A stretch of DNA of 44,597 nucleotides from a virus. A program made the translations under genes and the position numbers. Positions 31,662-39,397 of this stretch are shown piece after piece (position 1 is the first letter of the stretch; each line of letters opens with the position of its first letter). Under the pieces are notes generated by a model. The model searched no databases. It saw nothing but the letters and a program-made list of their open reading frames with translations, and was not told where the DNA came from. The DNA is taken from positions 1-44,597 of the IMG/VR virus record IMGVR_UViG_3300013132_000084; one strand, given 5' to 3'.

Positions 31662-33053
31662 ATGGAAAACGAAAACATTGATGAAGTTACTGCTGGTAGT
31701 GGTATTCTTGATGGCGTTGAGGAAGACGAGGCTGTTTCTTCTGCTATTCAGAAGGCTAAGGACTCTCTTGAGTATTTTTCGCCTCGTGAATTTGATGGTG
31801 ACTTCCTTCATGTTTACATGAATGATCCGTTTCTTGGACAGGTCAGCATGGAGATTACCAAGCGAATTGATCTTACTGTTCCTACTGCATACATTGGTTT
31901 GCGCCGTGATGCTCGACAGAATTATGAGATTATGATGGGATATAATCCCAAGTTTATGCGTTCTCTCAATAAGGCTGAGAGGGTTGGTGTTATCCGCCAT
32001 GAGCTTTATCATCTAATCTTCCAGCATATTTTTGGTCGTGGTGTTTCTGATCCTGACAATCAGAAGCTTTATAACTGGGCTACGGATCTTGCGATCAATA
32101 GTATCATTGGACAGGAGAATCTTCCTGATTTGTGTCTTTTTCCTGGCAAGCGTCCCATTGACCCTGCTAATGGCAAGCCTATTGAGGGTGCATACGCTGA
32201 TTTCTTGGAGAAGGCAAAGCCTAACGAGAGTAGCGATTACTACTTTGAGGAATTGAAGCGTATTCGTGATGAAGAGCGTGAAAAGAATGGCGGGGGAAAT
32301 GGTACGATTGATATCATGAGTTCCCCGATTGATTCTATAGACGATCACAGCGGTTGGGGCAATATTCCAGAGGAAATTGCAGAACAGCTTCGTGGCAAGC
32401 TTAAGGATATGGTTGAGAAGGCTGCTAAGAATGCAGAACGTAGTAACAATTGGGGATCTGTTCCTGCTCACATTCAGGAAATGATTCGTAAGATGATCTC
32501 TCGTGAGATTGATTGGCGTAGCGTTCTTAGGAATTTCATTGGTCGTTGCCGTTCTCAGGAGCGTCATGCTACGATCAAGAAGATTAACAAGAAGATGCCC
32601 TATATCCATCCTGGGGTTAAGCGTCCTCTGCACGCAAACTTTGCGTGCTTTATGGATCAGAGTGGCTCTATGAGTGACGAAGATATTGCTCTACTCTTTG
32701 CAGAGTTGCAGAGTCTTTCTTCTCTTGTAGAGATTGACACGTATCATTTTGATACGGAGATCGATGAGAATTCTTATCGTCGCTGGAAGAAGAATGATCC
32801 ATTCCCTCCTCTTCGTACCCGTAGTGGTGGCACCGATTTCCAGGCAGTTGCTGATTTCTGCAATCGTCCTGAGAATCGTGGTCGTTGGAGCGGTATCATT
32901 ATCCTCACAGACGGTTATGCTCCTACCATGGGACAGATTCTTAATGCCCGTGTTATGTGGGTTGTTACTGAGTCTGGAACCATGAATCATGTGCGTCAGG
33001 GTGACTTGGCAGTTCAGATGAAACAGTCTGGTGGTAAGTTCCAGTCGATCTGA
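31662..33053 (+). CDS. Metallopeptidase-like domain plus vWA protein (MoxR partner)
   Basis: I start at 31662 because GAGGAG lies seven bases before it. The N-terminal domain has an HExxH motif (HELYH, 113-117) in the setting VGVIRHELYHLIFQH, as in DUF2201-type putative metallopeptidases; an acidic-rich helical stretch follows. The C-terminal vWA-like domain has a MIDAS motif DQSGSMS (about 332) and a later Thr/Asp loop (IILTDGYAP). Such proteins pair with MoxR ATPases; the target is unknown. Codon use is GC-richer than nearby genes. Confidence 0.85.
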   Translation: MENENIDEVTAGSGILDGVEEDEAVSSAIQKAKDSLEYFSPREFDGDFLHVYMNDPFLGQVSMEITKRIDLTVPTAYIGLRRDARQNYEIMMGYNPKFMRSLNKAERVGVIRHELYHLIFQHIFGRGVSDPDNQKLYNWATDLAINSIIGQENLPDLCLFPGKRPIDPANGKPIEGAYADFLEKAKPNESSDYYFEELKRIRDEEREKNGGGNGTIDIMSSPIDSIDDHSGWGNIPEEIAEQLRGKLKDMVEKAAKNAERSNNWGSVPAHIQEMIRKMISREIDWRSVLRNFIGRCRSQERHATIKKINKKMPYIHPGVKRPLHANFACFMDQSGSMSDEDIALLFAELQSLSSLVEIDTYHFDTEIDENSYRRWKKNDPFPPLRTRSGGTDFQAVADFCNRPENRGRWSGIIILTDGYAPTMGQILNARVMWVVTESGTMNHVRQGDLAVQMKQSGGKFQSI

Positions 33054-33073
33054 CTTATAAACATGTTCGCTTT

Positions 33074-33099
33074 AAAAGCCGGGTATCCCCCGGCTTTTT
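33074..33099 (+). terminator. Terminator after the vWA metallopeptidase gene
   Basis: Stem AGCCGGG/CCCGGCT with a T run after it, 20 bases after the stop codon. Confidence 0.9.
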
Positions 33100-33169
33100 C
33101 TTTTAAAGAAGTTATTTATTATTGTTTATGTATGTATAATTTAACATTATACTAGATGTAGTTAAAAAA

Positions 33170-33559
33170 ATGGAACAGACTCAAGGACCAAAAAAAGAAG
33201 AAATAGAAAATTTTACAAATAAGATTTGTTCTGGACAACTTTACTATGTCAGCAATCAATGTATTGAACATTTTATTAAGTCAGGATTTTGGTTAGAAAG
33301 AGATCATTTATTGTCTTTTTTAAGAGGCAATGGAGAGTGGGTTCTAAATAGAATTACTCCTCCTAAGTTTAGAAATCATAACAAAGACAAAGAAAATATA
33401 TTATTAATAACAGAAAAATATATCATTGAAACTACTTTTGGTAAAGTTCATGAAAAATATATTGTTTTAGGATTCCTGTTTCAGGATAAACATTATTACA
33501 GCTATATTCATTCATTTTATGAAAAATTTATTAATGAATATTTACAACCTGTAATATGA
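33170..33559 (+). CDS. Small unknown beta-rich protein
   Basis: This 129-residue protein begins with charged residues and has SGQLYYVSNQCIEHFI, HLLSFLRGNGEWVL and many aromatic strands (YIVLGFLFQDKHYYSYI). The pattern (G-x-L-Y-hydrophobic, then alternating strands) resembles other small genes in this region. A TTTATG-17-TATACT promoter candidate lies at 33124-33152. Its stop overlaps the next start. Confidence 0.7.
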   Translation: MEQTQGPKKEEIENFTNKICSGQLYYVSNQCIEHFIKSGFWLERDHLLSFLRGNGEWVLNRITPPKFRNHNKDKENILLITEKYIIETTFGKVHEKYIVLGFLFQDKHYYSYIHSFYEKFINEYLQPVI

Positions 33560-33909
33560 GAGACAGATTATCAGGATATAATTCTTATTATTTAACAGAA
33601 GAAGAAGCAAGAGAAAAGATAAGTTATTTTTCTATTGGAGATCTTTTCCGCATCAATGAAGAAATTGTTTTTTATAATTTATCATTAGGGGAGTTTGGAA
33701 ATATAAAGACACCTCAAATTATAGAAAGCGAAGAATATATAATCTATCTTGAGAAGATAGAGCTGCCAGGTGAGAAGATTAGATTAATTTTTTTTCATCA
33801 TAAGTTTGAAAAGGTTTGTCATGACATACGTTTTAACGATATATTTGCAAACAAACGTATTTCTGGAGACCTTCTAGAAAAAATAATTCTTGTACCCACA
33901 GAAAGATGA
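33556..33909 (+). CDS. Small unknown beta-rich protein
   Basis: Translation overlaps the preceding gene (ATGA). Its 117 residues include FSIGDLFRINEEIVFYN, EYIIYLEKIEL and EKIRLIFFHHKF, a barrel-like alternation seen in its neighbours. No motif is recognised. A strong hairpin follows. Confidence 0.7.
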   Translation: MRDRLSGYNSYYLTEEEAREKISYFSIGDLFRINEEIVFYNLSLGEFGNIKTPQIIESEEYIIYLEKIELPGEKIRLIFFHHKFEKVCHDIRFNDIFANKRISGDLLEKIILVPTER

Positions 33910-33976
33910 AATAGTTAACACTATTTATTCCTAGTTTGTTTCCCTACATAACCCCCCAAATCATAAACAAACACTA

Positions 33977-34011
33977 GAAAGCAGAAGATGTAAGTCTTCT
34001 GCTTTCATCTT
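33977..34011. terminator. Bidirectional terminator between convergent genes
   Basis: A perfect 12-bp stem GAAAGCAGAAGA/TCTTCTGCTTTC with T-rich sequence after it. The minus-strand peptide deformylase-like gene ends inside it. Confidence 0.8.
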
Positions 34012-34589
34012 TTATAGTCTAAGAATTTTATATTGGAGAAATGTTCATGAATATGTTGGAACACTCTTGCTCTCCAACCATTTATTTCTTCAATGATGTG
34101 ATAATTTTCGTTATCTTGATTAAGAGAGATATAATTTGCAATAATAGAATATGGTCTTTCTATAAGAATTCTTTCTTCTGGAGAAGATGAGCAACATTCA
34201 TAAGCAGATACTTTCCCTCTGCTATTTGAATTTATATTCCAGGTTGGATTTATAATAACAATAAATGGTCTATCTGCAATCTTATTTGCTATTGGTAGGA
34301 TACCTTCTCCAGATAGGTCGAATAGTCTCATTACAGCAAAGCATTTATTTATTCCTATCTGTGGTGCAGTTAAATATTCTAAATCTTTTTGGACACATGT
34401 AGCAATCATTTTCCAGATAATGTCAATAAAGTAATCATTAGCTATCCATATTGATTTATCTATTTTTGGAATTTCTATCAACTTATCTGGATATAGAGGA
34501 ATATCAATTCTATTGATCAATTGATATTGAACATCTGGATTTGGAATGTTTTTAGATTCGAAAGTTTTAATTTCGATTAAGCTAATCAT
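34005..34589 (-). CDS. Degenerate peptide deformylase-like protein
   Basis: Peptide deformylase removes the formyl group from new proteins. The three motifs are recognisable but altered: TAPQIGIN (74-81, motif I), ECCSSSP (131-137, for EGCLS), and QHIHEH (178-183, for QHExDH). Motif II keeps the Cys ligand (133) but not Gly, and motif III keeps both His (179, 183) while the catalytic Glu is Ile180. VIINPTWN and the Arg-rich GWRAR before motif III fit the family. It is probably inactive for deformylation or has another role. No clear ribosome site. Many phages encode active deformylases. Confidence 0.75.
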   Translation of the reverse strand: MISLIEIKTFESKNIPNPDVQYQLINRIDIPLYPDKLIEIPKIDKSIWIANDYFIDIIWKMIATCVQKDLEYLTAPQIGINKCFAVMRLFDLSGEGILPIANKIADRPFIVIINPTWNINSNSRGKVSAYECCSSSPEERILIERPYSIIANYISLNQDNENYHIIEEINGWRARVFQHIHEHFSNIKFLDYKR

Positions 34590-34595
34590 AAAATC

Positions 34596-35075
34596 TCAAT
34601 TACCGAAAGTATTATATTTGGCAAAAAAGATTGGATACGGAATTGTAGATATATCTCTTTCGATTAGGGAATATGTTAGGTCAAGGTCGCTACGAATTTT
34701 TCCTGCGGAGTCTGAGATTAATGCTAACATTTCAGCGGGAGAAGAAAGACCTTTTCCTTTTAACTCTTCTTTAAAAACTCTATCAAAAGATCTATATAAC
34801 TCCATATATTCTTCCCAGTTTAGTTTTTCTTGATTTGGAGTTTGCATTGCTACATCTTTAAGCACACCGTCAATTATAGTCTTAACCTGAGAAACTGAAT
34901 CATGAATAAGACTCCAGAATTCTGTATCGCTACCAATCTTTCTTCCTGAAACGATCATTTCACGAATAACCATTCCTAAAACTTTGTTCTTAAAAAGATA
35001 AAGGGGTCCAACAGAATAATTTGTTTGTTCTTCTACAAGCAGCTCTATTAATTCTTTTAATTTTTTCTTACTCAT
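34596..35075 (-). CDS. Unknown helical protein
   Basis: The 159-residue product is mostly helical (KKKLKELIELLVEEQ, IHDSVSQVKTIIDGVLKD, FDRVFKEELKGKG). No motif is recognised. The short KELIELL N-terminus is of the style seen at the start of the 16-19 kb genes. It lies in a minus-strand row of unknown genes. Confidence 0.65.
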   Translation of the reverse strand: MSKKKLKELIELLVEEQTNYSVGPLYLFKNKVLGMVIREMIVSGRKIGSDTEFWSLIHDSVSQVKTIIDGVLKDVAMQTPNQEKLNWEEYMELYRSFDRVFKEELKGKGLSSPAEMLALISDSAGKIRSDLDLTYSLIERDISTIPYPIFFAKYNTFGN

Positions 35076-35086
35076 ACAAACTTTAA

Positions 35087-35479
35087 TTATTCATTTTTAT
35101 TTTCTATTCGCCTTAAATGTTTTTTTAAAAGAAGATTTTTAGTTTCATAACTACCTTCTACATAAGGTTCTACTTCATCATCTTCAACCCAAACATATTG
35201 AGTTGTTCCATCCTGTTTTGTTAGAATACATTTCCAATACACCTTGTTCTTAAGAATAACATTACCAACTTTGTATTGATGAGATAATTTATCTACCACT
35301 AATAATGCATACTGATATTTAAGTTCTTCAAAAACTTGCTCTTCACTAATCCTAGTTTTTTGCTTAAACCATTCAAAGACATTATTATCTTCATATGTAC
35401 TTGTTGGTTTTTCTTTATAAATCCAACCCCATTTTGAGTTATCAAATTTCCATTGAATTAACATTCCTGGTTTAATCAT
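35087..35479 (-). CDS. Small barrel-like unknown protein
   Basis: This 130-residue protein starts MIKPGMLIQWKFDNSKWGW and later has YALLVVDKLS, YWKCILTKQDG and TTQYVWVEDDEVEPY, an SH3/KOW-like pattern, as in several neighbours. A GAGGAA ribosome site lies before the ATG. Function unknown. Confidence 0.7.
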   Translation of the reverse strand: MIKPGMLIQWKFDNSKWGWIYKEKPTSTYEDNNVFEWFKQKTRISEEQVFEELKYQYALLVVDKLSHQYKVGNVILKNKVYWKCILTKQDGTTQYVWVEDDEVEPYVEGSYETKNLLLKKHLRRIENKNE

Positions 35480-35495
35480 AATTCCTCTAAACAGA

Positions 35496-35523
35496 AAGCC
35501 CGAAGCATTTCTACTTCGGGCTT
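35496..35523. terminator. Hairpin upstream of the small barrel gene
   Basis: A 10-bp stem AAGCCCGAAG/CTTCGGGCTT. It may end the preceding minus-strand gene (35551-36102); the T-run after it on the minus strand is short. Confidence 0.65.
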
Positions 35524-35550
35524 ATCATATGGAGATTTTATTTTAAATAA

Positions 35551-36102
35551 TCAGTGGATGACTATTGAACTAACTACTCCGGAGTGTCGATATGACCAGA
35601 GTTCATAGTTATCATCACCATTCACAAGTGTCAGTACGACCTGACCATTACGCCCACGTAGCTGTACAGCCCTCTGGACGGTGAAGGTGCCATTTAGATG
35701 CGGGAGGCTAGAGTTGACCGTAACACGCTTTCCAGACGTACCCACGAGGCTCCTAGCGGCTTCCTTGAGGGTTGCAGCCTGCTGGTTGTCACGAGGGTAG
35801 ACAACAGGCATCTCTGCGGCATTAGCATAGCCTACAAGCTCTCCACCAGCCGCCTGGAAGTTTAGAATACTATCGCTATGCGACGTACCAATCTGAACCA
35901 TCGTTCCATTACTGTCCATAAGATGCATGATAAGAGATCCACCCTTACCACGCCCGGTAGACTTACGATTAAGGGTAAAGGTACCTGAGTTTGCTACATG
36001 CACTCCACGAGAGTCCACAAGAGAACCTCCAACAAAGTTAACTGTAAGAGAAGTTCCGGGATTTAGAGAGTTAATAAACGAACGAACGCTATTCTTATCC
36101 AT
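35551..36102 (-). CDS. Internally duplicated beta-domain protein
   Basis: The 183-residue product has two similar halves. The first has TSLTVNFVGGSL...GTFTLNRKSTGRGKGGSLIMHLM, the second RVTVNSSLPHLNGTFTVQRAVQLRGRNGQVVLTLV. Each is about 60-70 residues, with the GTFT(L/V)xR and G(S/Q)(L/V) strands repeated. An AGGA ribosome site precedes the ATG. Codon use is GC-rich, suggesting high expression. Function unknown; possibly a structural or binding protein. Confidence 0.75.
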   Translation of the reverse strand: MDKNSVRSFINSLNPGTSLTVNFVGGSLVDSRGVHVANSGTFTLNRKSTGRGKGGSLIMHLMDSNGTMVQIGTSHSDSILNFQAAGGELVGYANAAEMPVVYPRDNQQAATLKEAARSLVGTSGKRVTVNSSLPHLNGTFTVQRAVQLRGRNGQVVLTLVNGDDNYELWSYRHSGVVSSIVIH

Positions 36103-36180
36103 TTTGTTTTCCTATAATGTTTGGGTTGTTTATATTTGCCGTTTGGCTTATCTTTATAATAACAGATGGTTATAAGATTA

Positions 36181-36525
36181 TTAACAGTTTATCAAATTAT
36201 TTTGATCAATATATTCAACACAGTTAACATCAATCTTATATAAGTTTTTATTAATCAATATAATATAATACGGGAGAGAACCACGACGAACACGAGTTCT
36301 TTTCCCGGCTAGAATCATTCCAATAGTTCCTGCTGGGAATTTTATAGAGAATTGAAATTTGCAAGGTTTGTCAACCTGAAAGACTACAATATCTTCCGGG
36401 CGGGGAGTTGAGTTACCTGGAGAAATTCCCCAAAGATATCTTGGCATAATCTTTCTAGCTAAGAAATTATTACCAGGAACTAACTTAACTAAATTCCCTT
36501 CTTGAGTTCCCTTTGGTTTCCGCAT
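36181..36525 (-). CDS. Small barrel-like unknown protein
   Basis: The 114-residue product has a basic N-terminus and EGNLVKLVPGNNFL, DIVVFQVDKPCKFQFSI and YYIILINKNLYKIDVNCVEYI, a beta-barrel-type pattern. An AAGGAA ribosome site precedes the ATG. The previous gene ends two bases before its start, so they are cotranscribed. Confidence 0.7.
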   Translation of the reverse strand: MRKPKGTQEGNLVKLVPGNNFLARKIMPRYLWGISPGNSTPRPEDIVVFQVDKPCKFQFSIKFPAGTIGMILAGKRTRVRRGSLPYYIILINKNLYKIDVNCVEYIDQNNLINC

Positions 36526-36526
36526 A

Positions 36527-36793
36527 TTATTCCTTATGAGCTATTTCTAACCAGTCTTCAGGACAATAATAGAATTTATCATCAATTAATATCTGATATT
36601 CTCCATACATCTCATTGTCTTCATCATCTGGATTTCTTATTACTATAGCATAGGTTCCATAAGAAATAAATTCTTCTCTGACTTCGAATGTATCTATATT
36701 TTCTTGATAGATAATCGTTAACATTACTCCTGGTGAATATGGAGACATGTTAGTATTTTTTATCTTAACTAAATCTCCTGGAGTAAATTTCAT
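36527..36793 (-). CDS. Small barrel-like unknown protein
   Basis: The 88-residue protein begins MKFTPGDLVKIKNTN and continues PGVMLTIIYQENID, YAIVIRNPDDEDN and YQILIDDKFYYCPEDWLEI, like the KOW/SH3-type small barrels of the neighbourhood. Its ATG overlaps the stop of the cytidylyltransferase gene (ATGA). Confidence 0.72.
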   Translation of the reverse strand: MKFTPGDLVKIKNTNMSPYSPGVMLTIIYQENIDTFEVREEFISYGTYAIVIRNPDDEDNEMYGEYQILIDDKFYYCPEDWLEIAHKE

Positions 36794-37206
36794 TTAGAAA
36801 ACTTCTTTAATTCTGCTTCATAGACTCTCTTACGTAATTCAGATGTAGAGAATCCATGATTTCTAGAATTAAATACAACCGGGATATCTAAATCATATCC
36901 AGTATATTGTTTTCCCTGCCAATCAGCTCCAATGATTCGGATATCAGGCTTTATTCGCTTCAATAACTCACATAAATCTTTTTCTGTATCATAATATGTA
37001 ATCTCATCTACATATTTGATTGCTTTGAGCATTGTAATTCGCTCTTCATAACTTTGAATTGGTTTGTTTTTAGTTTCTCTATCAAGAGTGGGATCGCTTT
37101 GTATTGCAACAATTAAATAATCACAATAAGATTTTGCTTCCTGGAGCATCATTGCATGTCCAGTATGTAGCAAATCAAATGATCCACATGTAAAACCAAT
37201 CTTCAT
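36790..37206 (-). CDS. Cytidylyltransferase-family nucleotidyltransferase
   Basis: This 138-residue enzyme has the nucleotidyltransferase motif GSFDLLHTGHAMML (HTGH, 14-17), a conserved RIIGADWQGKQYTG region and STSELRKRV near the end (the ISTSxxR motif). The length matches glycerol-3-phosphate cytidylyltransferase or the nucleotidyltransferase part of ADP-heptose synthase. It joins CTP or ATP to a sugar or polyol phosphate, probably in synthesis of a surface or modified compound; the substrate is unknown. The start is 15 bases after the tRNA-Ser gene, which leaves almost no leader. Confidence 0.85.
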   Translation of the reverse strand: MKIGFTCGSFDLLHTGHAMMLQEAKSYCDYLIVAIQSDPTLDRETKNKPIQSYEERITMLKAIKYVDEITYYDTEKDLCELLKRIKPDIRIIGADWQGKQYTGYDLDIPVVFNSRNHGFSTSELRKRVYEAELKKFSK

Positions 37207-37220
37207 AAGATTTTTGATAA

Positions 37221-37305
37221 CGGAAAGCAGAGAACTCGAATCTCATAGGGTTTCCCCCACCAACCGAATTCCAATCGGTGCTCCAACCTCAGAAGGTTAC
37301 TTTCC
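37221..37305 (-). tRNA. tRNA-Ser(GGA)
   Basis: Acceptor GGAAAGT/GCTTTCC, discriminator G; anticodon stem ACCGA/TCGGT with loop TTGGAAT, anticodon GGA; long variable arm with GGG-GGAAA-CCC; T arm GAGA-TTCGAGT-TCTC. The D arm pairs weakly. Positions 8 and 9 are A. GGA with a long arm fits Ser. Confidence 0.82.
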
Positions 37306-37309
37306 AAGT

Positions 37310-37378
37310 ATCAACCAGAAGGATTCTAACCTTCATCTTCCCTGTGACCAACAGGGGCTTTATTTAAGCTACAGTTGA
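37310..37378 (-). tRNA. Atypical tRNA, anticodon GGU (Thr?)
   Basis: The acceptor TCAACTG/TGGTTGA, anticodon stem CCCTG/CAGGG with loop TTGGTCA (anticodon GGU), variable AAGAT and T arm GAAGG-TTAGAAT-CCTTC are clear. But the D arm is tiny (GCTT-AAATA-AAGC), its loop lacks the usual GG, the T loop lacks C56, base 26 is absent and position 37 is C. Elbow contacts G18G19-Psi55C56 cannot form in the normal way. It may be a degenerate or specialised tRNA. It lies four bases upstream of tRNA-Ser. Confidence 0.6.
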
Positions 37379-37415
37379 TAGCTTTAACTATACTAAATTT
37401 CTAAAAATAAGTATA

Positions 37416-37709
37416 TCACTCTACATCGATACAAGTAAGAGCTTCATAAGGGACACAGATAGAAAAGCGATTATATCCATCCCCGTGCTGATTTACACCT
37501 TCGACAAGCAATCCATTAGATCTTTCACAACTCCGAGACAATTCGATAGAAGGGCTGGGACTTATCTCAGTATCAGAAAGCAGTACAAGTTGGAAAATAG
37601 TAACAAATCCAACTACCATACACATAAAAGTAACGGCAGTTGCAATGCTAGCCTTTATAACAACCCAGCGAGCCTTTTCCTTAAGAATAGTAACATCTTC
37701 AGTTTCCAT
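37416..37709 (-). CDS. Small single-pass membrane protein
   Basis: This 97-residue protein has a membrane segment (IKASIATAVTFMCMVVGFVTIFQLVLL, about 18-44) after a charged N-terminus, then an outer part with Cys residues (SRSCERSNG, FSICVPYEALTC) that could form a disulfide. AGGAG ribosome site. A promoter with -10 TATACT is directly upstream. Function unknown. Confidence 0.75.
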   Translation of the reverse strand: METEDVTILKEKARWVVIKASIATAVTFMCMVVGFVTIFQLVLLSDTEISPSPSIELSRSCERSNGLLVEGVNQHGDGYNRFSICVPYEALTCIDVE

Positions 37710-37733
37710 TTACTCTCCTTTGTTTAAACACTC

Positions 37734-37762
37734 AGTATAGCTAAAGTTAATAACAAAATAAA
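37734..37762 (-). promoter_or_regulatory. Promoter of the membrane protein gene
   Basis: Minus-strand TTTATT, 17-base spacer ending in GC, TATACT, next to the terminator of the upstream gene. Confidence 0.6.
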
Positions 37763-37763
37763 C

Positions 37764-37793
37764 GGGCGGGAGAAAATAAATAATCCCCCGCCC
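37764..37793 (-). terminator. Terminator after the 86-residue gene
   Basis: Minus-strand stem GGGCGGG/CCCGCCC with an AT-rich loop and GTTTATTTT after it. It separates the amidoligase block from the membrane gene. Confidence 0.8.
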
Positions 37794-37798
37794 ATATA

Positions 37799-38059
37799 TC
37801 AATTAAGCTGCAATTCTGTAACGGAAATCATTCCGCAATCCATAAGACTGCGAACAAAATGATCGGGAGAATTCCAGTTAATATCAATTCCGATGATATT
37901 TCGGAGTCTCTGTGCAAAGCCATACATATAACCATCTAGATCCTTTGGATCATGATTCTGAGAAAACCAATGTCCAAAACTTAGCTGTCTGACAAAAGCT
38001 TCGTGACTGTGTGCAAAATAGGTGACTCCATCTTCAATAAAGACATACTTGTTTAGCAT
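37799..38059 (-). CDS. Unknown protein downstream of the amidoligase
   Basis: The 86-residue product has an aromatic and His-rich N-terminal half (YVFIEDGVTYFAHSHEAFV, FGHWFSQNH) and is otherwise helical. An AGGAGG ribosome site precedes the ATG, 17 bases after the amidoligase gene, so both are in one transcript. It may be an accessory of the amidoligase. Not recognised. Confidence 0.75.
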   Translation of the reverse strand: MLNKYVFIEDGVTYFAHSHEAFVRQLSFGHWFSQNHDPKDLDGYMYGFAQRLRNIIGIDINWNSPDHFVRSLMDCGMISVTELQLN

Positions 38060-38076
38060 TTCAACCTCCTAGCGTA

Positions 38077-39225
38077 TCAGGAAAACTCGCTGGTACGCTC
38101 GTTATAAAACTGAGAAATTTCAAGCGGCATATTGTCAAAAAGGGTATCTGCCGATGCAACCGGGGGAACGGTATAGGTCACAACTCCCACCTGATTATTT
38201 CGGCGGCTATTAAGATAAGAGGTGCGTGCATCCAGAGCAGGATCGGCAGACTGGGTATTTCCGAGCCAGACATTCATCATGGCTTCGTTGTGAATTCCCC
38301 TGATTTGTGCCCGTCGCGGCGAATTAAGAGTGACGTTTGCAAACTGACGAATTTCGTTAAAAATCTGTCCTCGGAATCCAAGGCGATTTTCTGCATAACC
38401 AGAAATATTTGCCAATTCTCCCGCGCTGCAACCCCACATATATCTCTCGTTATTCATTAGAGCAGAAACTACCTGCCTACGAGCTTCATAGTTGGGACGG
38501 CGACCACGCCGCACGATACGAGCCGCTGCATTTTCCGTAGTAGGCATAGCTGCCGGAAGAACCTGAGCCTGGATAGCCTTGCTCACAAAATGCACACAAA
38601 AGGTAATCCAATTACAAATCTTAACAGAATTGGTACTACCGCTGTGCTGACGAAATTCAATCGTACCATGACGAGCGTAGCTAGCAAGATTAACCGCCAT
38701 ATAGCGATTCAACCCGCCAAAGATATTCCGTGGATTTCCATAACGGTTAACCTGTCGCAGTAGACTATCGACATAATCACCGCCGACACTATGCGCCCAA
38801 CGACTTCCACGACGGGAAGGAGGCATAAAATTATTGATATCATCCTCGAAATGAGCATAACGACGCACAACAGAAAGAATCTGTCCAGCGTTTAGATCAT
38901 TTGCATCCACATGCACATGCAAGCCGCAAGACTTGTTAACGGTTGCACCAGCGAGAGAGATAGCCCTTGCAACGATACGGACCTGTTCAAGACCGGCATC
39001 ACCAGAGAGCGGCGGGGAAACCAATTCACCGCACATACCAGGCTCCATATTGGAATTAACCTGGACACTACCATCACTTACAACCTTCCAATGATTGCGA
39101 GTAGCATGATTGTAACCCTCGACAGCGCAAGGAATCCCTGCGGCAGTGATAGCACGAGCCACATCATTGGGATATGCACCAATAAATTCAATCTCAACAC
39201 CAAACTTGCGCCCCGGAATCGTCAT
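38077..39225 (-). CDS. Amidoligase (COOH-NH2 ligase, GCS-like fold)
   Basis: This 382-residue enzyme has the pattern of the Amidoligase_2 family of glutamine-synthetase-like ligases: FGVEIEF (8-14), WKVVSDGSV (46-54), GELVSPPLSG (66-75), SCGLHVHVDA (99-108) and GTIEFRQHSGS (187-197). These Glu and His residues bind ATP-Mg in the family, which joins a carboxylate to an amine to form a peptide or amide bond. The substrate is not known. A TTGACA-16-TATCTT promoter lies upstream and a GGGAGA ribosome site precedes the ATG. It stands divergently from a gamma-glutamylcyclotransferase. Codon use is GC-richer than the neighbours. Confidence 0.87.
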   Translation of the reverse strand: MTIPGRKFGVEIEFIGAYPNDVARAITAAGIPCAVEGYNHATRNHWKVVSDGSVQVNSNMEPGMCGELVSPPLSGDAGLEQVRIVARAISLAGATVNKSCGLHVHVDANDLNAGQILSVVRRYAHFEDDINNFMPPSRRGSRWAHSVGGDYVDSLLRQVNRYGNPRNIFGGLNRYMAVNLASYARHGTIEFRQHSGSTNSVKICNWITFCVHFVSKAIQAQVLPAAMPTTENAAARIVRRGRRPNYEARRQVVSALMNNERYMWGCSAGELANISGYAENRLGFRGQIFNEIRQFANVTLNSPRRAQIRGIHNEAMMNVWLGNTQSADPALDARTSYLNSRRNNQVGVVTYTVPPVASADTLFDNMPLEISQFYNERTSEFS

Positions 39226-39269
39226 TTGTATCTCCCTTGTTAGAACCGTTAGCTATTCCGTATGTTCTT

Positions 39270-39297
39270 AAGATAGCAGATCCGTATAGAGTGTCAA
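39270..39297 (-). promoter_or_regulatory. Promoter of the amidoligase operon
   Basis: Minus-strand TTGACA, 16-base spacer ending in GC, TATCTT. Confidence 0.72.
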
Positions 39298-39340
39298 CCG
39301 ATTAGAGCATTCATTCTAAAAAGAAAATTTTTTCTTTTGA

Positions 39341-39369
39341 TTGAAATTATCTGTATCATATGGTAATAT
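39341..39369 (+). promoter_or_regulatory. Promoter of the cyclotransferase gene
   Basis: Plus-strand TTGAAA, 17-base spacer, TAATAT. It faces away from the amidoligase promoter. Confidence 0.7.
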
Positions 39370-39397
39370 ACTGTCACACAGGTTAATGGTGATTATT

